Shown: positions 13,993 through 22,680, numbered from the stretch's first letter. The stretch: 25,185 nucleotides of DNA from an uncultured Eubacteriales bacterium (GCA_902493155.1 CABUOE010000011.1:1-25185); one strand, 5' to 3'. Translations and numbers: made by a program. The notes: generated by a model from the sequence alone, not told the origin.

Positions 13993-15201
13993 TTATCTTC
14001 GGCCGCCTGTGCGGATGGCGAAGGGCCGTTTGTCCTGATACTCCGAGTTACCCGCCGGAATTTTGGGACAGGCGTATCGGAATAGGTCGGTAGCCAGAGC
14101 TTCTTTTTCCGCCAGAACCGGAAAATCCTCCTGGAGCTTGGCAAAGGAATGGTAGATGGGCAGAGTTGCCGACTTCTTCGCTTCCCGAAGGATCTCTTTT
14201 CCCTTGGAGTCGAAGGCGAGGACGCGGATGTAAGGCGGCTGCGTTTCCATCAGTTCCTTGTCGATGCCCAAGAGGGCGCAGATGATGATGCGTTTCAGAC
14301 GGCTCATGGTGTAGCGCTTGGTCTTGACCCGTTTGAGGTAATCATCGATGGAAATGGCGTTTTTCGCTTCAGCGCAGAGGCGGTATTCAAGTCCTTCCGA
14401 AACGTCGGGCAGGCGGGCGAAGTCCTCCGGCGTCATGGTGCGGAGTTTATAGAGAATCGCTGTCGTCAGCTCGTACATCGACGCGCCACCAGCCTTGAGG
14501 GCAAAATCCTGCCGGAACAGATAAAACGCTTCTTCCGGGAAGAACCGGTGCAGGTCGTAGATGTCCTTTTGCTGGAGGGTTTCCCGGATGAGGGATGCGC
14601 TGGCGTATCGGGTGGAAAACTCTTTGCTGTCGTGGCCGGGACCCTTGCGGCGGATGGTAATAGGCTCCATGGAGGATCCGATATTCTGAAGTGCCTTAAG
14701 GTATTCGACGCCCAGAATGTTGTTTGGCGTGCGGAGAAGCTTGGAAACTTCGGACCCTGCGATTTGTTCGACGGATTTTTCTCGCGCTTTGGGGAAGGAA
14801 AGTCCCTGGCTTAGAAAGCCTGTCAGCTCAGCTGATCCATTAATTTTCATACAGGCTTCCGCACAACGGTAGAGCTCCTGCAAATTTCCTGATTCACTGC
14901 CAAAAGACAGTCCATCAATGAGCCCCAGTCCATCTAAAAGTGAAACGCCGGCCGATGCGAATTTTTCCGCACTGGCTACGGCGTAGACGGCAGGAAGCTC
15001 AATCACCAGGTTGACACCGGATTTTACTGCGGCGGAAGCCCTGGTCCATTTGGAAAAGCAGGCCACTTCCGACCGCTGCACCACGTTGCCGCTCATGACG
15101 GCGACGATATGGCTATAACCGGCGGCCCGAGTTTGCCTGACATGGTAAAAATGCCCGTTATGGAAAGGATTGTACTCTGCAATGATCCCTGCAGTTTTCA
15201 T
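13993..15201 (-). CDS. tmcAL: tRNA(Met) cytidine acetate ligase (TmcAL)
   Basis: Forms N4-acetylcytidine at the wobble position of elongator tRNA-Met using acetate and ATP through acetyl-AMP, as known for the Bacillus subtilis homologue. The 402-residue protein opens with GIIAEYNPFHNGHFYH, the nucleotidyltransferase HxGH signature. It then has MSGNVVQRSEVACFSKWTRA and, in the middle, KGPGHDSKEFSTRYASASLIR, both typical of the family. Length is close to known members. The start ATG 15201 lacks a strong ribosome site (GAGGACGATAT upstream). It is divergent from ackA, whose product acetate is its substrate, and the two promoters overlap. Confidence 0.92.
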   Translation of the reverse strand: MKTAGIIAEYNPFHNGHFYHVRQTRAAGYSHIVAVMSGNVVQRSEVACFSKWTRASAAVKSGVNLVIELPAVYAVASAEKFASAGVSLLDGLGLIDGLSFGSESGNLQELYRCAEACMKINGSAELTGFLSQGLSFPKAREKSVEQIAGSEVSKLLRTPNNILGVEYLKALQNIGSSMEPITIRRKGPGHDSKEFSTRYASASLIRETLQQKDIYDLHRFFPEEAFYLFRQDFALKAGGASMYELTTAILYKLRTMTPEDFARLPDVSEGLEYRLCAEAKNAISIDDYLKRVKTKRYTMSRLKRIIICALLGIDKELMETQPPYIRVLAFDSKGKEILREAKKSATLPIYHSFAKLQEDFPVLAEKEALATDLFRYACPKIPAGNSEYQDKRPFAIRTGGRR

Positions 15202-15255
15202 ATATCGTCCTCACTGTCCCAGCTTTACCATTTTTCAGGAAATGGAAAGAAGTAC

Positions 15256-15308
15256 TTGAAATTTGATCCTTATTATATTAATATATAAAATAGTGTGTAG
15301 AAAGTCAA
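15256..15308. promoter_or_regulatory. Head-to-head overlapping promoters of ackA and tmcAL
   Basis: Plus strand: TTGAAA (15256-15261), 17 nt, TAATAT (15279-15284) toward ackA. Minus strand: TTGACT (15308-15303), 17 nt, TATATT (15285-15280) toward tmcAL. The two -10 boxes share five positions, so polymerase can occupy only one promoter at a time. Confidence 0.6.
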
Positions 15309-15381
15309 TACTGCAAAGCTCATTGATTTTTCTGAAAAGTCCAATTTAGTTAAAATTCATAATTGGAATGATAAATTATTA

Positions 15382-15411
15382 GCGGTTATACCCGATTTGC
15401 GGGAATACCGC
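15382..15411 (+). other. Leader hairpin just before the ackA ribosome site
   Basis: GCGGT and ACCGC form an outer stem and CCCG with CGGG an inner stem around ATTTG, separated by a small internal loop. It ends at the AAAGGA ribosome site of ackA and has no T-run, so it is not a terminator; a stabilising or translational role is possible. Confidence 0.4.
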
Positions 15412-15431
15412 CGAAAGGACAGGGAAAACCC

Positions 15432-16640
15432 ATGAAAATTTTGGTTATCAATGCGGGAAGCTCTTCTTTGAAGTATCAGCTTATCAACATGGAAGACGAG
15501 CATGTCATCGCAAAGGGAAATTGTGAGAGAATCGGCGCCGAGGGCGGACGGATCTCCCACAAAACAGCCGACGGTGTGGAACTGAAGCTGGACTGCGAGT
15601 TTCCCACCCATACCGAAGCGTTTGAGAAACTGGTTGAAGTTTTGACCAGCGGCGAGGGAAAAGTTTTGGATAACCTTTCCGAAATATCCGCTGTGGGCCA
15701 CCGCATCGTACAGGGTGCTGAGTTGTTTTCCGAGTCGGTACTTGTCACCGAAGAAGTCATCGAGAAGATCAGCTCCATCTCTGAGCTGGCCCCCCTCCAC
15801 AACCCGGCCCATGTGCTGGCACTGAGAGCCTGCCAGAAAGTGTTCGACCCGTCGGTTCCACAAGTTGTCGTATTTGACACGGCGTTCCACCAGTCCATTC
15901 CGGACTATGCTTATACCTTTGGCGTTCCCTATGAGGATTATCAGCAGTACCACGCCAGAAGATACGGTTTCCACGGCACTTCCCATCGTTATGTTTCCCA
16001 GCGGTTTGCCAAATTGATCGGCAAAAACATCAAAGACCTGAAAGTCATTACCTGTCATCTGGGCAACGGCTCTTCCATCACTGCTATTGACGGCGGAAAA
16101 TCCATCGACACCTCCATGGGCTTTACCCCGTTGGATGGCGTCATCATGGGTACCCGGTCGGGCAGCATTGACGCTTCTCTGGTGCTCTACCTGATGGAGA
16201 AGAAAGGTTTTACCCCCAAAGAGATGAGCGATTACCTGAATAAGCAATCTGGTTATTTGGGTATTTCCGGCTTTACAAACGACGACCGTGATATCCGTAA
16301 AGCAGCTGCTGAAGGAAACAAACGTGCCCAGTTAGCCGGCGACATTTTGCGCTATGGCATTAAGAAATACATCGGCGCTTATACGGCTGCTATGGGCGGT
16401 TTGGATGCCGTTGTATTCACCGGCGGTATCGGCGAGAATTCCGCTCCCGTCCGGGAAGGCGCCTGCGACCATATGGAATATCTGGGAATCAAGCTGGACC
16501 TTCAGAAAAATCTGGAGCTTAACCGCAAAGAGGGCGAAATTTCCACTCCCGATTCCAAGGTTAAGGTTTGGATCGTTCCCACTAACGAGGAACTGCTCAT
16601 CGCCCGGGATACCAAAGAGATCGTCAATAAAATCAAGTAA
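15432..16640 (+). CDS. ackA: Acetate kinase
   Basis: Interconverts acetyl phosphate + ADP and acetate + ATP, the ATP-yielding step of acetate fermentation. The 402-residue protein has the ASKHA-fold motifs in place: MKILVINAGSSSLKYQL at the start, YGFHGTSHRYVS, CHLGNGSSITAIDGGKS, and VFTGGIGENS near the C-terminus, with the catalytic Arg in HNPAH and RSGSID neighbourhoods as in the family. AAAGGA precedes ATG 15432. The usual partner phosphotransacetylase gene is not adjacent. A strong terminator follows. Confidence 0.96.
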   Translation: MKILVINAGSSSLKYQLINMEDEHVIAKGNCERIGAEGGRISHKTADGVELKLDCEFPTHTEAFEKLVEVLTSGEGKVLDNLSEISAVGHRIVQGAELFSESVLVTEEVIEKISSISELAPLHNPAHVLALRACQKVFDPSVPQVVVFDTAFHQSIPDYAYTFGVPYEDYQQYHARRYGFHGTSHRYVSQRFAKLIGKNIKDLKVITCHLGNGSSITAIDGGKSIDTSMGFTPLDGVIMGTRSGSIDASLVLYLMEKKGFTPKEMSDYLNKQSGYLGISGFTNDDRDIRKAAAEGNKRAQLAGDILRYGIKKYIGAYTAAMGGLDAVVFTGGIGENSAPVREGACDHMEYLGIKLDLQKNLELNRKEGEISTPDSKVKVWIVPTNEELLIARDTKEIVNKIK

Positions 16641-16648
16641 TAGAGATG

Positions 16649-16679
16649 AAAAAAGTCCCCGAACTTCGGGGACTTTTTT
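16649..16679. terminator. Bidirectional terminator between ackA and the AraC-family gene
   Basis: AAAAAAGTCCCC (16649-16660) and GGGGACTTTTTT (16668-16679) pair perfectly and the GAA/TTC inner bases can extend the stem. A-runs and T-runs on both sides allow it to end both convergent transcripts. Confidence 0.9.
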
Positions 16680-16680
16680 G

Positions 16681-17511
16681 TTATACTTCTCTTTTTTTCT
16701 CTTTTTTTCGGTACTCCGTCGGTGTAAAGCCGGTGAGCCGCTTAAAGGCTTTGGAAAAGTGGGAAACACTGTCAAAACAAAGAGAATTGGCAATTTCGGT
16801 GGCGGTGATGTTGCTCTCCAACAGGAGAGTCTGGGCTTTGTTGATTTTCCGCTTCTGAATGTATTCAGAGACCGAGCATCCCAGCTCCCGTTTGAATATC
16901 CGATAGAGATAGGAACGCTCCACCCCCACGTGGTCAGCGACATCTTCCACCGTCAGACGGTAAAAACATCGGTCCTCTATATACTGGACGGCACTTTCGA
17001 TATAATCCTGGGCCGGGCGCCCCCAAGCAACGGTTTCCTCAATGATGCAGGAAAAAATTAGGTAGAGATAACCAATCATGGCATACTCCTTGTAACCGGA
17101 ATCCTTGGAAGCGTTGTAGAGCTTATCCATGTATTCCCGTACCCGTGGAATATTTTCGTAGGAAAAGACAGGGTTATCTTTGCTAAGATTTGCTTTTTCC
17201 AGCATTTTTCGGGCCTCGGTACCGTTGAAGCCCACCCAGTGGTACTCCCAGGGATCGTCGTTGTCAGCCCGGTAATAGGCAGTGGTATTGGGAGGAATCA
17301 TGAATCCCTGGCCCGCCTGGATGGGATAGGTTTTTCCACCGCAGGTAAATTCTCCCTTTCCTTTGATAATGTAGTGAATGACGTAGTGATCCCAGATACC
17401 CGGACCGTAGGAATGGTTGGGCCCGCATTGCTGCCAGCCGCACTGGTACACCGCAAGGATAGGGCTGGGCTTTTGGTCGATGACGTAAATTTTGCCAACA
17501 AAGTTCGGCAT
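16681..17511 (-). CDS. AraC-family transcriptional regulator
   Basis: A 276-residue regulator with an N-terminal cupin sensor (about residues 15-140, including HYIIKGKGEFTCGGKTYPIQ and GQGFMIPPNTTAYYRAD). The C-terminal double helix-turn-helix spans about 165-268, with LTVEDVADHVGVERSYLYRIFK and the second helix ATEIANSLCFDSVSHFSKAF, then the PTEYRK end. Members with this layout sense sugars and activate nearby catabolic genes. AAAGGAG lies 7 nt before ATG 17511. It is transcribed divergently from a Gfo/Idh/MocA oxidoreductase 128 bp away, which is its likely target. The ligand is unknown. Confidence 0.9.
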   Translation of the reverse strand: MPNFVGKIYVIDQKPSPILAVYQCGWQQCGPNHSYGPGIWDHYVIHYIIKGKGEFTCGGKTYPIQAGQGFMIPPNTTAYYRADNDDPWEYHWVGFNGTEARKMLEKANLSKDNPVFSYENIPRVREYMDKLYNASKDSGYKEYAMIGYLYLIFSCIIEETVAWGRPAQDYIESAVQYIEDRCFYRLTVEDVADHVGVERSYLYRIFKRELGCSVSEYIQKRKINKAQTLLLESNITATEIANSLCFDSVSHFSKAFKRLTGFTPTEYRKKEKKREV

Positions 17512-17564
17512 ACTCTCACTCCTTTAAAAACAACATCAATACAAACATTAACCCCAATTTTCTC

Positions 17565-17598
17565 TTTTTATTATACCACGAAAATCCTATAATGAAAA
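17565..17598. promoter_or_regulatory. Interlocked divergent promoters of the AraC regulator and the oxidoreductase
   Basis: Plus strand: TTTTTA (17565-17570), 17 nt, TATAAT (17588-17593). Minus strand: TTTTCA (17598-17593), 17 nt, TATAAT (17575-17570). Each -10 is consensus, each -35 is weak and abuts the other promoter's -10, so each likely needs help from an activator and both cannot be used together. Confidence 0.5.
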
Positions 17599-17639
17599 GG
17601 TATTGAAGCACATTTTATTGTGAAAAGGATGGGGTACAT

Positions 17640-18929
17640 ATGGAACGAAAAGTAACAGTGGCAGTAGTAGGCTTGGGCGGACGGGGAAGTGTCTACGCAG
17701 AGTGTGAGGCGCTTTATTCCGAAGAGATGGAAATCGTGGCAATTGCTGACATCATTCCCGAAAAGGTGGAAAAGTGGGCTAAGAAGTACAACATTCCCAA
17801 GGAACGCTGTTTCAGCAGTGCCGAGGAGCTTTTGCAGGAAGACCGTTTGGCTGACGTGATGTTTATCTGCACTCAGGATCGGCAGCATGTGGGCCATGCT
17901 ATCCCTGCGCTGGAAAAGGGTTATCACCTGTTGCTGGAAAAACCCATTTCCCCCGATCCAGCCGAATGTAAACGATTAGCGGAAATCGCTAACCGGTATA
18001 ACCGTCATGTGGTGGTCTGCCACGTGCTGCGCTATACGCCTTTTTACCAGAAAATCAAAGAGATCATTGACTCCGGCACCATTGGGGAAATCGTTTCGAA
18101 TCAGGCCATCGAGAATGTGGCTTACTGGCACCAGGCACACAGTTTCGTTCGCGGAAACTGGCGCAACTCGGATATGACGAGCCCGATGATTTTGCAGAAA
18201 TGTTGCCACGACATGGACATTTTCGTCTGGCTTTCCGGCAAAAACTGCAAACGGGTATCCTCTTTCGGTTCCCTGACTCTGTTCCGGGAAGATCGGGCGC
18301 CGGAAGGCTCCACTCTTCGCTGCGTGGACGGGTGTAAGGTAAAAGAAAGCTGTCCCTTCGACGCCGAGAAAATTTATGTAACCAACGAAAATACTGGTAT
18401 TCTCCACGAAAATTCCGGCTGGCCCTGCGATATTCTCGCATTGGAACCTAGCGAAGAGGCTATCCGGGAAGCTTTAAAGACTGGTCCCTATGGGCGCTGT
18501 GTCTATCACTGCGACAATAATGTAGTGGATCATCAGGTAGTAAACCTGGAGATGGAGGACGGCTCCACCATAAACTTCACCATGTGCGCCTTCACAAACA
18601 AAACAGGTCGCGCTATCAAGGTAATGGGTACTCTGGGCGACATCGAGGCCAACAATGACGACAATATTATCGACGTCTGCAAATTTGGCGGTGAGCACGA
18701 GATCATAGATGTGACGACGCTCGCTTCCGATTTCAGCGGCCACGGCGGCGGAGATAAGAGGCTCGTCAAAGGCCTTCTCGATTTGGTGCGGAACGAATGT
18801 GCTCCCGGTTCGGCCCTCACCTCCATCGATAAATCGACCCAGAGCCACTACATTTCACTGGCACTGGAGGAATCCCGCCTTCGTAACGGTGAGATGATCG
18901 ATATGGACACCTACATTAAAAATATATAG
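17640..18929 (+). CDS. Gfo/Idh/MocA-family NAD(P)-dependent oxidoreductase
   Basis: A 429-residue cytoplasmic dehydrogenase. The N-terminal Rossmann domain begins VTVAVVGLGGRGSVYAE, has the signature EKPISPDPAEC near residue 100, and is followed by the C-terminal alpha/beta domain. A cysteine-rich stretch, RCVDGCKVKESCPFDAEKIY (about residues 223-242), is an insertion seen in one subgroup of the family and may bind a metal. Family members act on sugars, inositols or their derivatives; the substrate here cannot be read. The ATG has AAAGGA 11 nt upstream. The divergent AraC gene suggests inducible sugar use, and the hydrolase-like gene at 2922-5129 could belong to the same physiology. Confidence 0.9.
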   Translation: MERKVTVAVVGLGGRGSVYAECEALYSEEMEIVAIADIIPEKVEKWAKKYNIPKERCFSSAEELLQEDRLADVMFICTQDRQHVGHAIPALEKGYHLLLEKPISPDPAECKRLAEIANRYNRHVVVCHVLRYTPFYQKIKEIIDSGTIGEIVSNQAIENVAYWHQAHSFVRGNWRNSDMTSPMILQKCCHDMDIFVWLSGKNCKRVSSFGSLTLFREDRAPEGSTLRCVDGCKVKESCPFDAEKIYVTNENTGILHENSGWPCDILALEPSEEAIREALKTGPYGRCVYHCDNNVVDHQVVNLEMEDGSTINFTMCAFTNKTGRAIKVMGTLGDIEANNDDNIIDVCKFGGEHEIIDVTTLASDFSGHGGGDKRLVKGLLDLVRNECAPGSALTSIDKSTQSHYISLALEESRLRNGEMIDMDTYIKNI

Positions 18930-18940
18930 TGGCAAGTCAA

Positions 18941-18969
18941 ATCCCAGCGTTGCAACGCTGGGATTTTTT
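18941..18969 (+). terminator. Terminator of the oxidoreductase gene
   Basis: ATCCCAGCGT (18941-18950) and ACGCTGGGAT (18955-18964) form a perfect 10-bp stem with a TGCA loop, followed by TTTTTT. Confidence 0.92.
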
Positions 18970-18982
18970 GCACAATTTCCAG

Positions 18983-19012
18983 TTGCACGAAGCCTATATG
19001 GTGTGGTATACT
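18983..19012 (+). promoter_or_regulatory. Promoter of fhs
   Basis: TTGCAC (18983-18988) and TATACT (19007-19012) are separated by 18 nt. The leader of about 60 nt holds a small GCAG/CTGC hairpin but no riboswitch that I recognise. Confidence 0.6.
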
Positions 19013-19080
19013 AATCGCAGTAATATCTGCCGGATGTTCAGAAGAACGCCGCTGTCAGGACATATTTTATTGGAGGTTTC

Positions 19081-20760
19081 ATGATGCTGTCTGATATCGA
19101 GATTGCGCAGCAGGCGAAAATGCTGCCCATTGCGAAGGTCGCAGAAAATTTGGGAATTGATGCCGACGATTTGGAGTTTTACGGCAAATACAAGGCAAAG
19201 CTTTCCGACGAACTCATTGAGAAGTGTAAGAATCGCAAAGATGGAAAGCTCATTTTGGTCACCGCCATCAATCCGACTCCCGCCGGAGAAGGGAAGACCA
19301 CTACATCGGTGGGATTGGGGCAGGCCATGCACAAGCTGGGCAAAAAAACGGTCATCGCCCTCCGTGAGCCCTCTTTGGGGCCGGTGTTCGGTATCAAGGG
19401 CGGCGCCGCCGGAGGCGGATACGCCCAGGCGGTCCCCATGGAGGACATCAACCTCCACTTTACCGGCGACATGCACGCCATCACGGCTGCCAACAACCTG
19501 CTCTGCGCCTTGATCGACAATCATATGCAGCAGGGGAATGCGCTGGGCATCGACCCTCGCCGCATTCTGTTTAAACGCTGCCTCGATATGAACGACCGGG
19601 CACTCAGAAATGTAATAGTCGGCCTGGGCGGCAAGATGAACGGTGTTCCCCGGGAGGATGGCTTTATCATTACGGTAGCCAGTGAGATTATGGCGATTCT
19701 TTGCCTCGCTGATGACCTGAATGACCTGAAAAAACGCATTGCTGGTATCTTAGTAGGGTATACTTATGACAATAAGCCTGTATTCGCCCGGGATTTAAAC
19801 GCTCAGGGCGCTATGACTGCTTTACTCAAAGACGCTTTGAAACCCAATTTGGTACAGACGCTGGAAAATACCCCTGTACTGATGCACGGCGGACCTTTCG
19901 CCAATATCGCCCACGGGTGCAATTCCGTCCGGGCGACGAAATTGGCCCTGAAGTTAGGGGATTACGTCATCACCGAGGCAGGGTTCGGCTCCGATTTGGG
20001 CGCGGAGAAATTCTTCGACATCAAATGCCGGTACGCGGGACTTTCTCCTGACTGTGTTGTCGTCGTGGCGACAGTTCGCGCGTTAAAGTATAATGGGGGC
20101 ATCCCCAAGGCTGAGCTTGCAAGCGAAAATGTAGAAGCGCTTCGGCAGGGAATTGTCAACCTCAAGGCCCACGTGGAGAACATGCGGAAGTTCGGCGTTC
20201 CAGTTGCGGTTGCTATCAACCGTTTCCACACTGATACCGAGGCGGAAATCGCCGTCGTGGATCAGTGCTGTAAGGAGCTGGGGGTTCCTTACGCCCTGTC
20301 CGAGGTGTTTGCCAAGGGCGGAGAAGGCGGCATCGAACTTGCCGAGACGGTTTTGGACGTTTTGGAAAAAACCGAGGGTCAATGTGAGTTTAAACCGATT
20401 TACGAACTCAAACAGCCTCTCGAGAATAAAATCGAGGCAGTCTGCAAGAATATTTATGGAGCTGACGGGGTCGAATATTCTGCTGCGGCCAAAAAGGCCA
20501 TCGCTGAGATCACCGATTTAGGGTTTGGAAATCTGCCTGTCTGCATGGCGAAAACCCAATACTCTTTGTCTGACGACCCGAAGAAACTGGGCCGTCCAAC
20601 CGACTTTATCATCCACGTTTCTGAGGTAAAGGTATCGGCGGGAGCGGGATTTGTCGTCGTTCTTACCGGTAGTATCATGACCATGCCGGGCCTGCCCAAG
20701 CGCCCAAGCGCTGAGCTCATCGACGTGGATGAAAAGGGAAGTATTTCCGGTTTATTCTAA
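19081..20760 (+). CDS. fhs: Formate--tetrahydrofolate ligase
   Basis: Makes 10-formyl-THF from formate, THF and ATP, feeding purine synthesis, formyl-Met and, in acetogens, the methyl branch of the Wood-Ljungdahl pathway. The 559 residues are the standard length. SDIEIAQQAKMLPI opens the protein, the ATP-binding loop is TPAGEGKTTTSVGL, then come REPSLGPVFGIKGGAAGGGY and EDINLHFTGDMHAI, and the end is MPGLPKRPSAELIDVDEKG. Two start codons are adjacent; GGAGG (19072-19076) suits ATG 19084 (7 nt) better than 19081 (4 nt). No other Wood-Ljungdahl genes are present, so a one-carbon supply role is the safe reading. The folT THF riboswitch is unlinked but thematically related. Confidence 0.97.
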   Translation: MMLSDIEIAQQAKMLPIAKVAENLGIDADDLEFYGKYKAKLSDELIEKCKNRKDGKLILVTAINPTPAGEGKTTTSVGLGQAMHKLGKKTVIALREPSLGPVFGIKGGAAGGGYAQAVPMEDINLHFTGDMHAITAANNLLCALIDNHMQQGNALGIDPRRILFKRCLDMNDRALRNVIVGLGGKMNGVPREDGFIITVASEIMAILCLADDLNDLKKRIAGILVGYTYDNKPVFARDLNAQGAMTALLKDALKPNLVQTLENTPVLMHGGPFANIAHGCNSVRATKLALKLGDYVITEAGFGSDLGAEKFFDIKCRYAGLSPDCVVVVATVRALKYNGGIPKAELASENVEALRQGIVNLKAHVENMRKFGVPVAVAINRFHTDTEAEIAVVDQCCKELGVPYALSEVFAKGGEGGIELAETVLDVLEKTEGQCEFKPIYELKQPLENKIEAVCKNIYGADGVEYSAAAKKAIAEITDLGFGNLPVCMAKTQYSLSDDPKKLGRPTDFIIHVSEVKVSAGAGFVVVLTGSIMTMPGLPKRPSAELIDVDEKGSISGLF

Positions 20761-20806
20761 TCATAAAATTGTTCTGGACGGGCGTTTGCCCGGACTATTC
20801 AAGGCC

Positions 20807-20857
20807 ATTCCACAAAAGGGTAGCTGCTTTGTTGCGGACTTTTGTGGAATTGCTGTG
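20807..20857 (+). terminator. Terminator-like inverted repeat after fhs
   Basis: ATTCCACAAAAG (20807-20818) and CTTTTGTGGAAT (20839-20850) pair perfectly over 12 bp around a 20-nt loop, and TGCTGTGTTTTT follows. It may end fhs transcription, but the T-run is 7 nt away from the stem, so a different role is possible. Confidence 0.5.
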
Positions 20858-20953
20858 TTTTTGAGGAGAGCAGCTTGCATAAGTGCATTGCTTCGTGCTT
20901 TGCTGTGAATTTCAGCAGTGTAAATCCTGACGAAAGGAGTAGGGAGCGTAAAT

Positions 20954-22089
20954 ATGAAAAACATTTGGCTTGCCATCAAAGGATATTTTCGGCGTCTGGA
21001 CAAAGTGCTGCTCCTGCTCTGCCTGATCGCTGTCTCGTTTAGTTGCCTCATCCTCTATTCAGAGCTGAGGGCCGGCTTTATCTCCACCGGATCCCGGCGA
21101 TTCAATCCATTTACCATGCAGGTGATTGCCGCCATAATCGGGATCGCGGCGCTGCTCGTCATGTCGGTGATCAACTATCGGTTTATGGCGAAAATCTGGT
21201 TTATCCACCTGCCTATTACGCTGGGACTGGTGCTCCTGACTTTCACGAATCTTCCCATTGTCTACCAGCCGCCTGGGTCGGATGATACGGCCTGGTTGCG
21301 GATTGCGGGCCTTTCTCTCCAGCCGTCGGAGCTTTTAAAATTTTCCTTATCCTGACCTTTGCGCTTCATCTGTCTAGGGTGCGGGAGGAACTCAATAAAC
21401 CGAAAAACTTGTTGTTTTTGTGCCTCCACGGTGCGGCGCCCTGTCTGCTTATTTTCATTCAAGGGGATATGGGCTCAGCGCTGGTGTTCTTTTTTATCTT
21501 CCTCTGCATGATTTTTGCGGCGGGTATTTCCTACAAATACGTTTTCGCAGGAATGGGGCTTATAGCCATTGCGGCGCCGGTGATCTGGTTCAGTGGACTG
21601 CTGCCTGATTACTTGAAACAACGGTTTACCATTCTGGGGGACTTGTCCAGCGACGCGCTGGGGTACGGCCATCAGCAGTTAAACGGCAGGCGGATTTTAG
21701 GTTCCGGGATGCTGTTCGGAAAAGGGCTTTTTTCCGATGATCTCAACTGGGTGTTCGCTTTGGAAAACGATTTTGTACTAGCTCACGTAGGGCAGACACT
21801 GGGATTTGTTGGGTGTGCGTTTGTTGTCTTGCTATTAACGGCAATTTGTGTTAAAATACTACTGACAGCGCGAATTTCGTCGGATCCTTTGGGATGCTAC
21901 ATCTGTGTGGGCGTGTTCGGTATGTTCATGTTCCAGTCCATTATCAACATCGGCATGGTGCTGGGCGTGCTGCCTGTCATTGGCATAACGCTGCCGTTTA
22001 TGAGCGCCGGGGGAACCTCCATCATCACCTCGTTTGTTTCCATGGGACTGGTGATGAGCGTGTATTCCTTCAACAAAGGGCGCGGTTAA
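20954..22089 (+). CDS. RodA/FtsW-family (SEDS) peptidoglycan polymerase, interrupted by a -1 frameshift
   Basis: SEDS proteins polymerise lipid II into glycan strands with a class B penicillin-binding protein. The first frame (20954-21355) covers the first membrane helices up to LQPSELLK and then stops at TGA 21353-21355. The second frame continues IFLILTFALHLSRVREEL from 21340 to 22089, with the family motif QGDMGSALVFFFIF, the ENDFVLAHVGQTLGFVG loop and the C-terminal GITLPFMSAGGTS. Joined by a -1 shift the protein is about 378 residues, normal for RodA/SpoVE. The junction is at the slippery heptamer T TTA AAA (21334-21340). GGGAG lies 7 nt before ATG 20954. A one-base deletion or sequencing error explains it equally well. 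Confidence 0.82.
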
Positions 22090-22131
22090 CAAAAAAATCC
22101 ACCGACCAACGAAAGGCTGGTATCATATATA

Positions 22132-22680
22132 ATGAGAGTCATTACCGGTACGGCGCGGGGAAGAAAGCTTCAGGCACCCGATGGGATGGATACCCGTCCC
22201 ACAACGGATCTTGTCAAAGAAGCGGTCTTCAGCGTCATCCATTTCATTGTGCCCTGTGCCAATGTGCTGGACTTGTTTGCAGGTTCGGGGCAGATGGGCA
22301 TTGAGGCGTTGAGCCGCGGCGCAAACAAAGCGGTTTTTGTCGACAGTTCCCGCAAGGCTCTGGATGTCATCAAGCAAAATGTGCAGAATACCGGCTTTGC
22401 AAAGCAGGCCAAGGTTCTCTCCGGCGACGCCGAGAGCTTTCTAAAAAACGCAGTGGAGAAATATGATATTATTTTTCTCGACCCACCCTATAATCAGGGG
22501 TATCCGGATAGACTCCTGCCAATTTTAGGAAAGCCTCTTTCCGAAAACGGCGTTGTTCTCTATGAGCATGACAAAAAGGAAGAGCTTCCTGAAGAGACAG
22601 AGGATCTGGTTTTAAAAAAACGGTACCGCTACGGGCGGACCATGGTCAGCTCCTATGTCCGCAAGTCGGATGAAAATTAG
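22132..22680 (+). CDS. rsmD: 16S rRNA (guanine(966)-N2)-methyltransferase (RsmD)
   Basis: Methylates G966 of 16S rRNA in the assembled small subunit using S-adenosylmethionine. The 182-residue protein starts MRVITGTARGRKLQAPDG, has the SAM-binding loop VLDLFAGSGQMGIEALSRGA, and the catalytic NPPY-type motif in its usual RsmD form DPPYNQGYPD. ATG 22132 has only a weak, distant GAAAGG. It lies 42 nt after the rodA-like gene and 30 nt before coaD; the rsmD-coaD pair is a conserved Firmicute arrangement. Confidence 0.94.
   Translation: MRVITGTARGRKLQAPDGMDTRPTTDLVKEAVFSVIHFIVPCANVLDLFAGSGQMGIEALSRGANKAVFVDSSRKALDVIKQNVQNTGFAKQAKVLSGDAESFLKNAVEKYDIIFLDPPYNQGYPDRLLPILGKPLSENGVVLYEHDKKEELPEETEDLVLKKRYRYGRTMVSSYVRKSDEN

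Noticed and set aside
15357..16247. A 296-codon minus-strand frame opposite ackA
   Set aside because: Shadow of the ackA frame, which carries every acetate kinase motif.
18970..19080. Possible THF riboswitch in the fhs leader
   Set aside because: Neither GCGTTAAGTG nor TTGCATCC, the two key aptamer blocks, is present.
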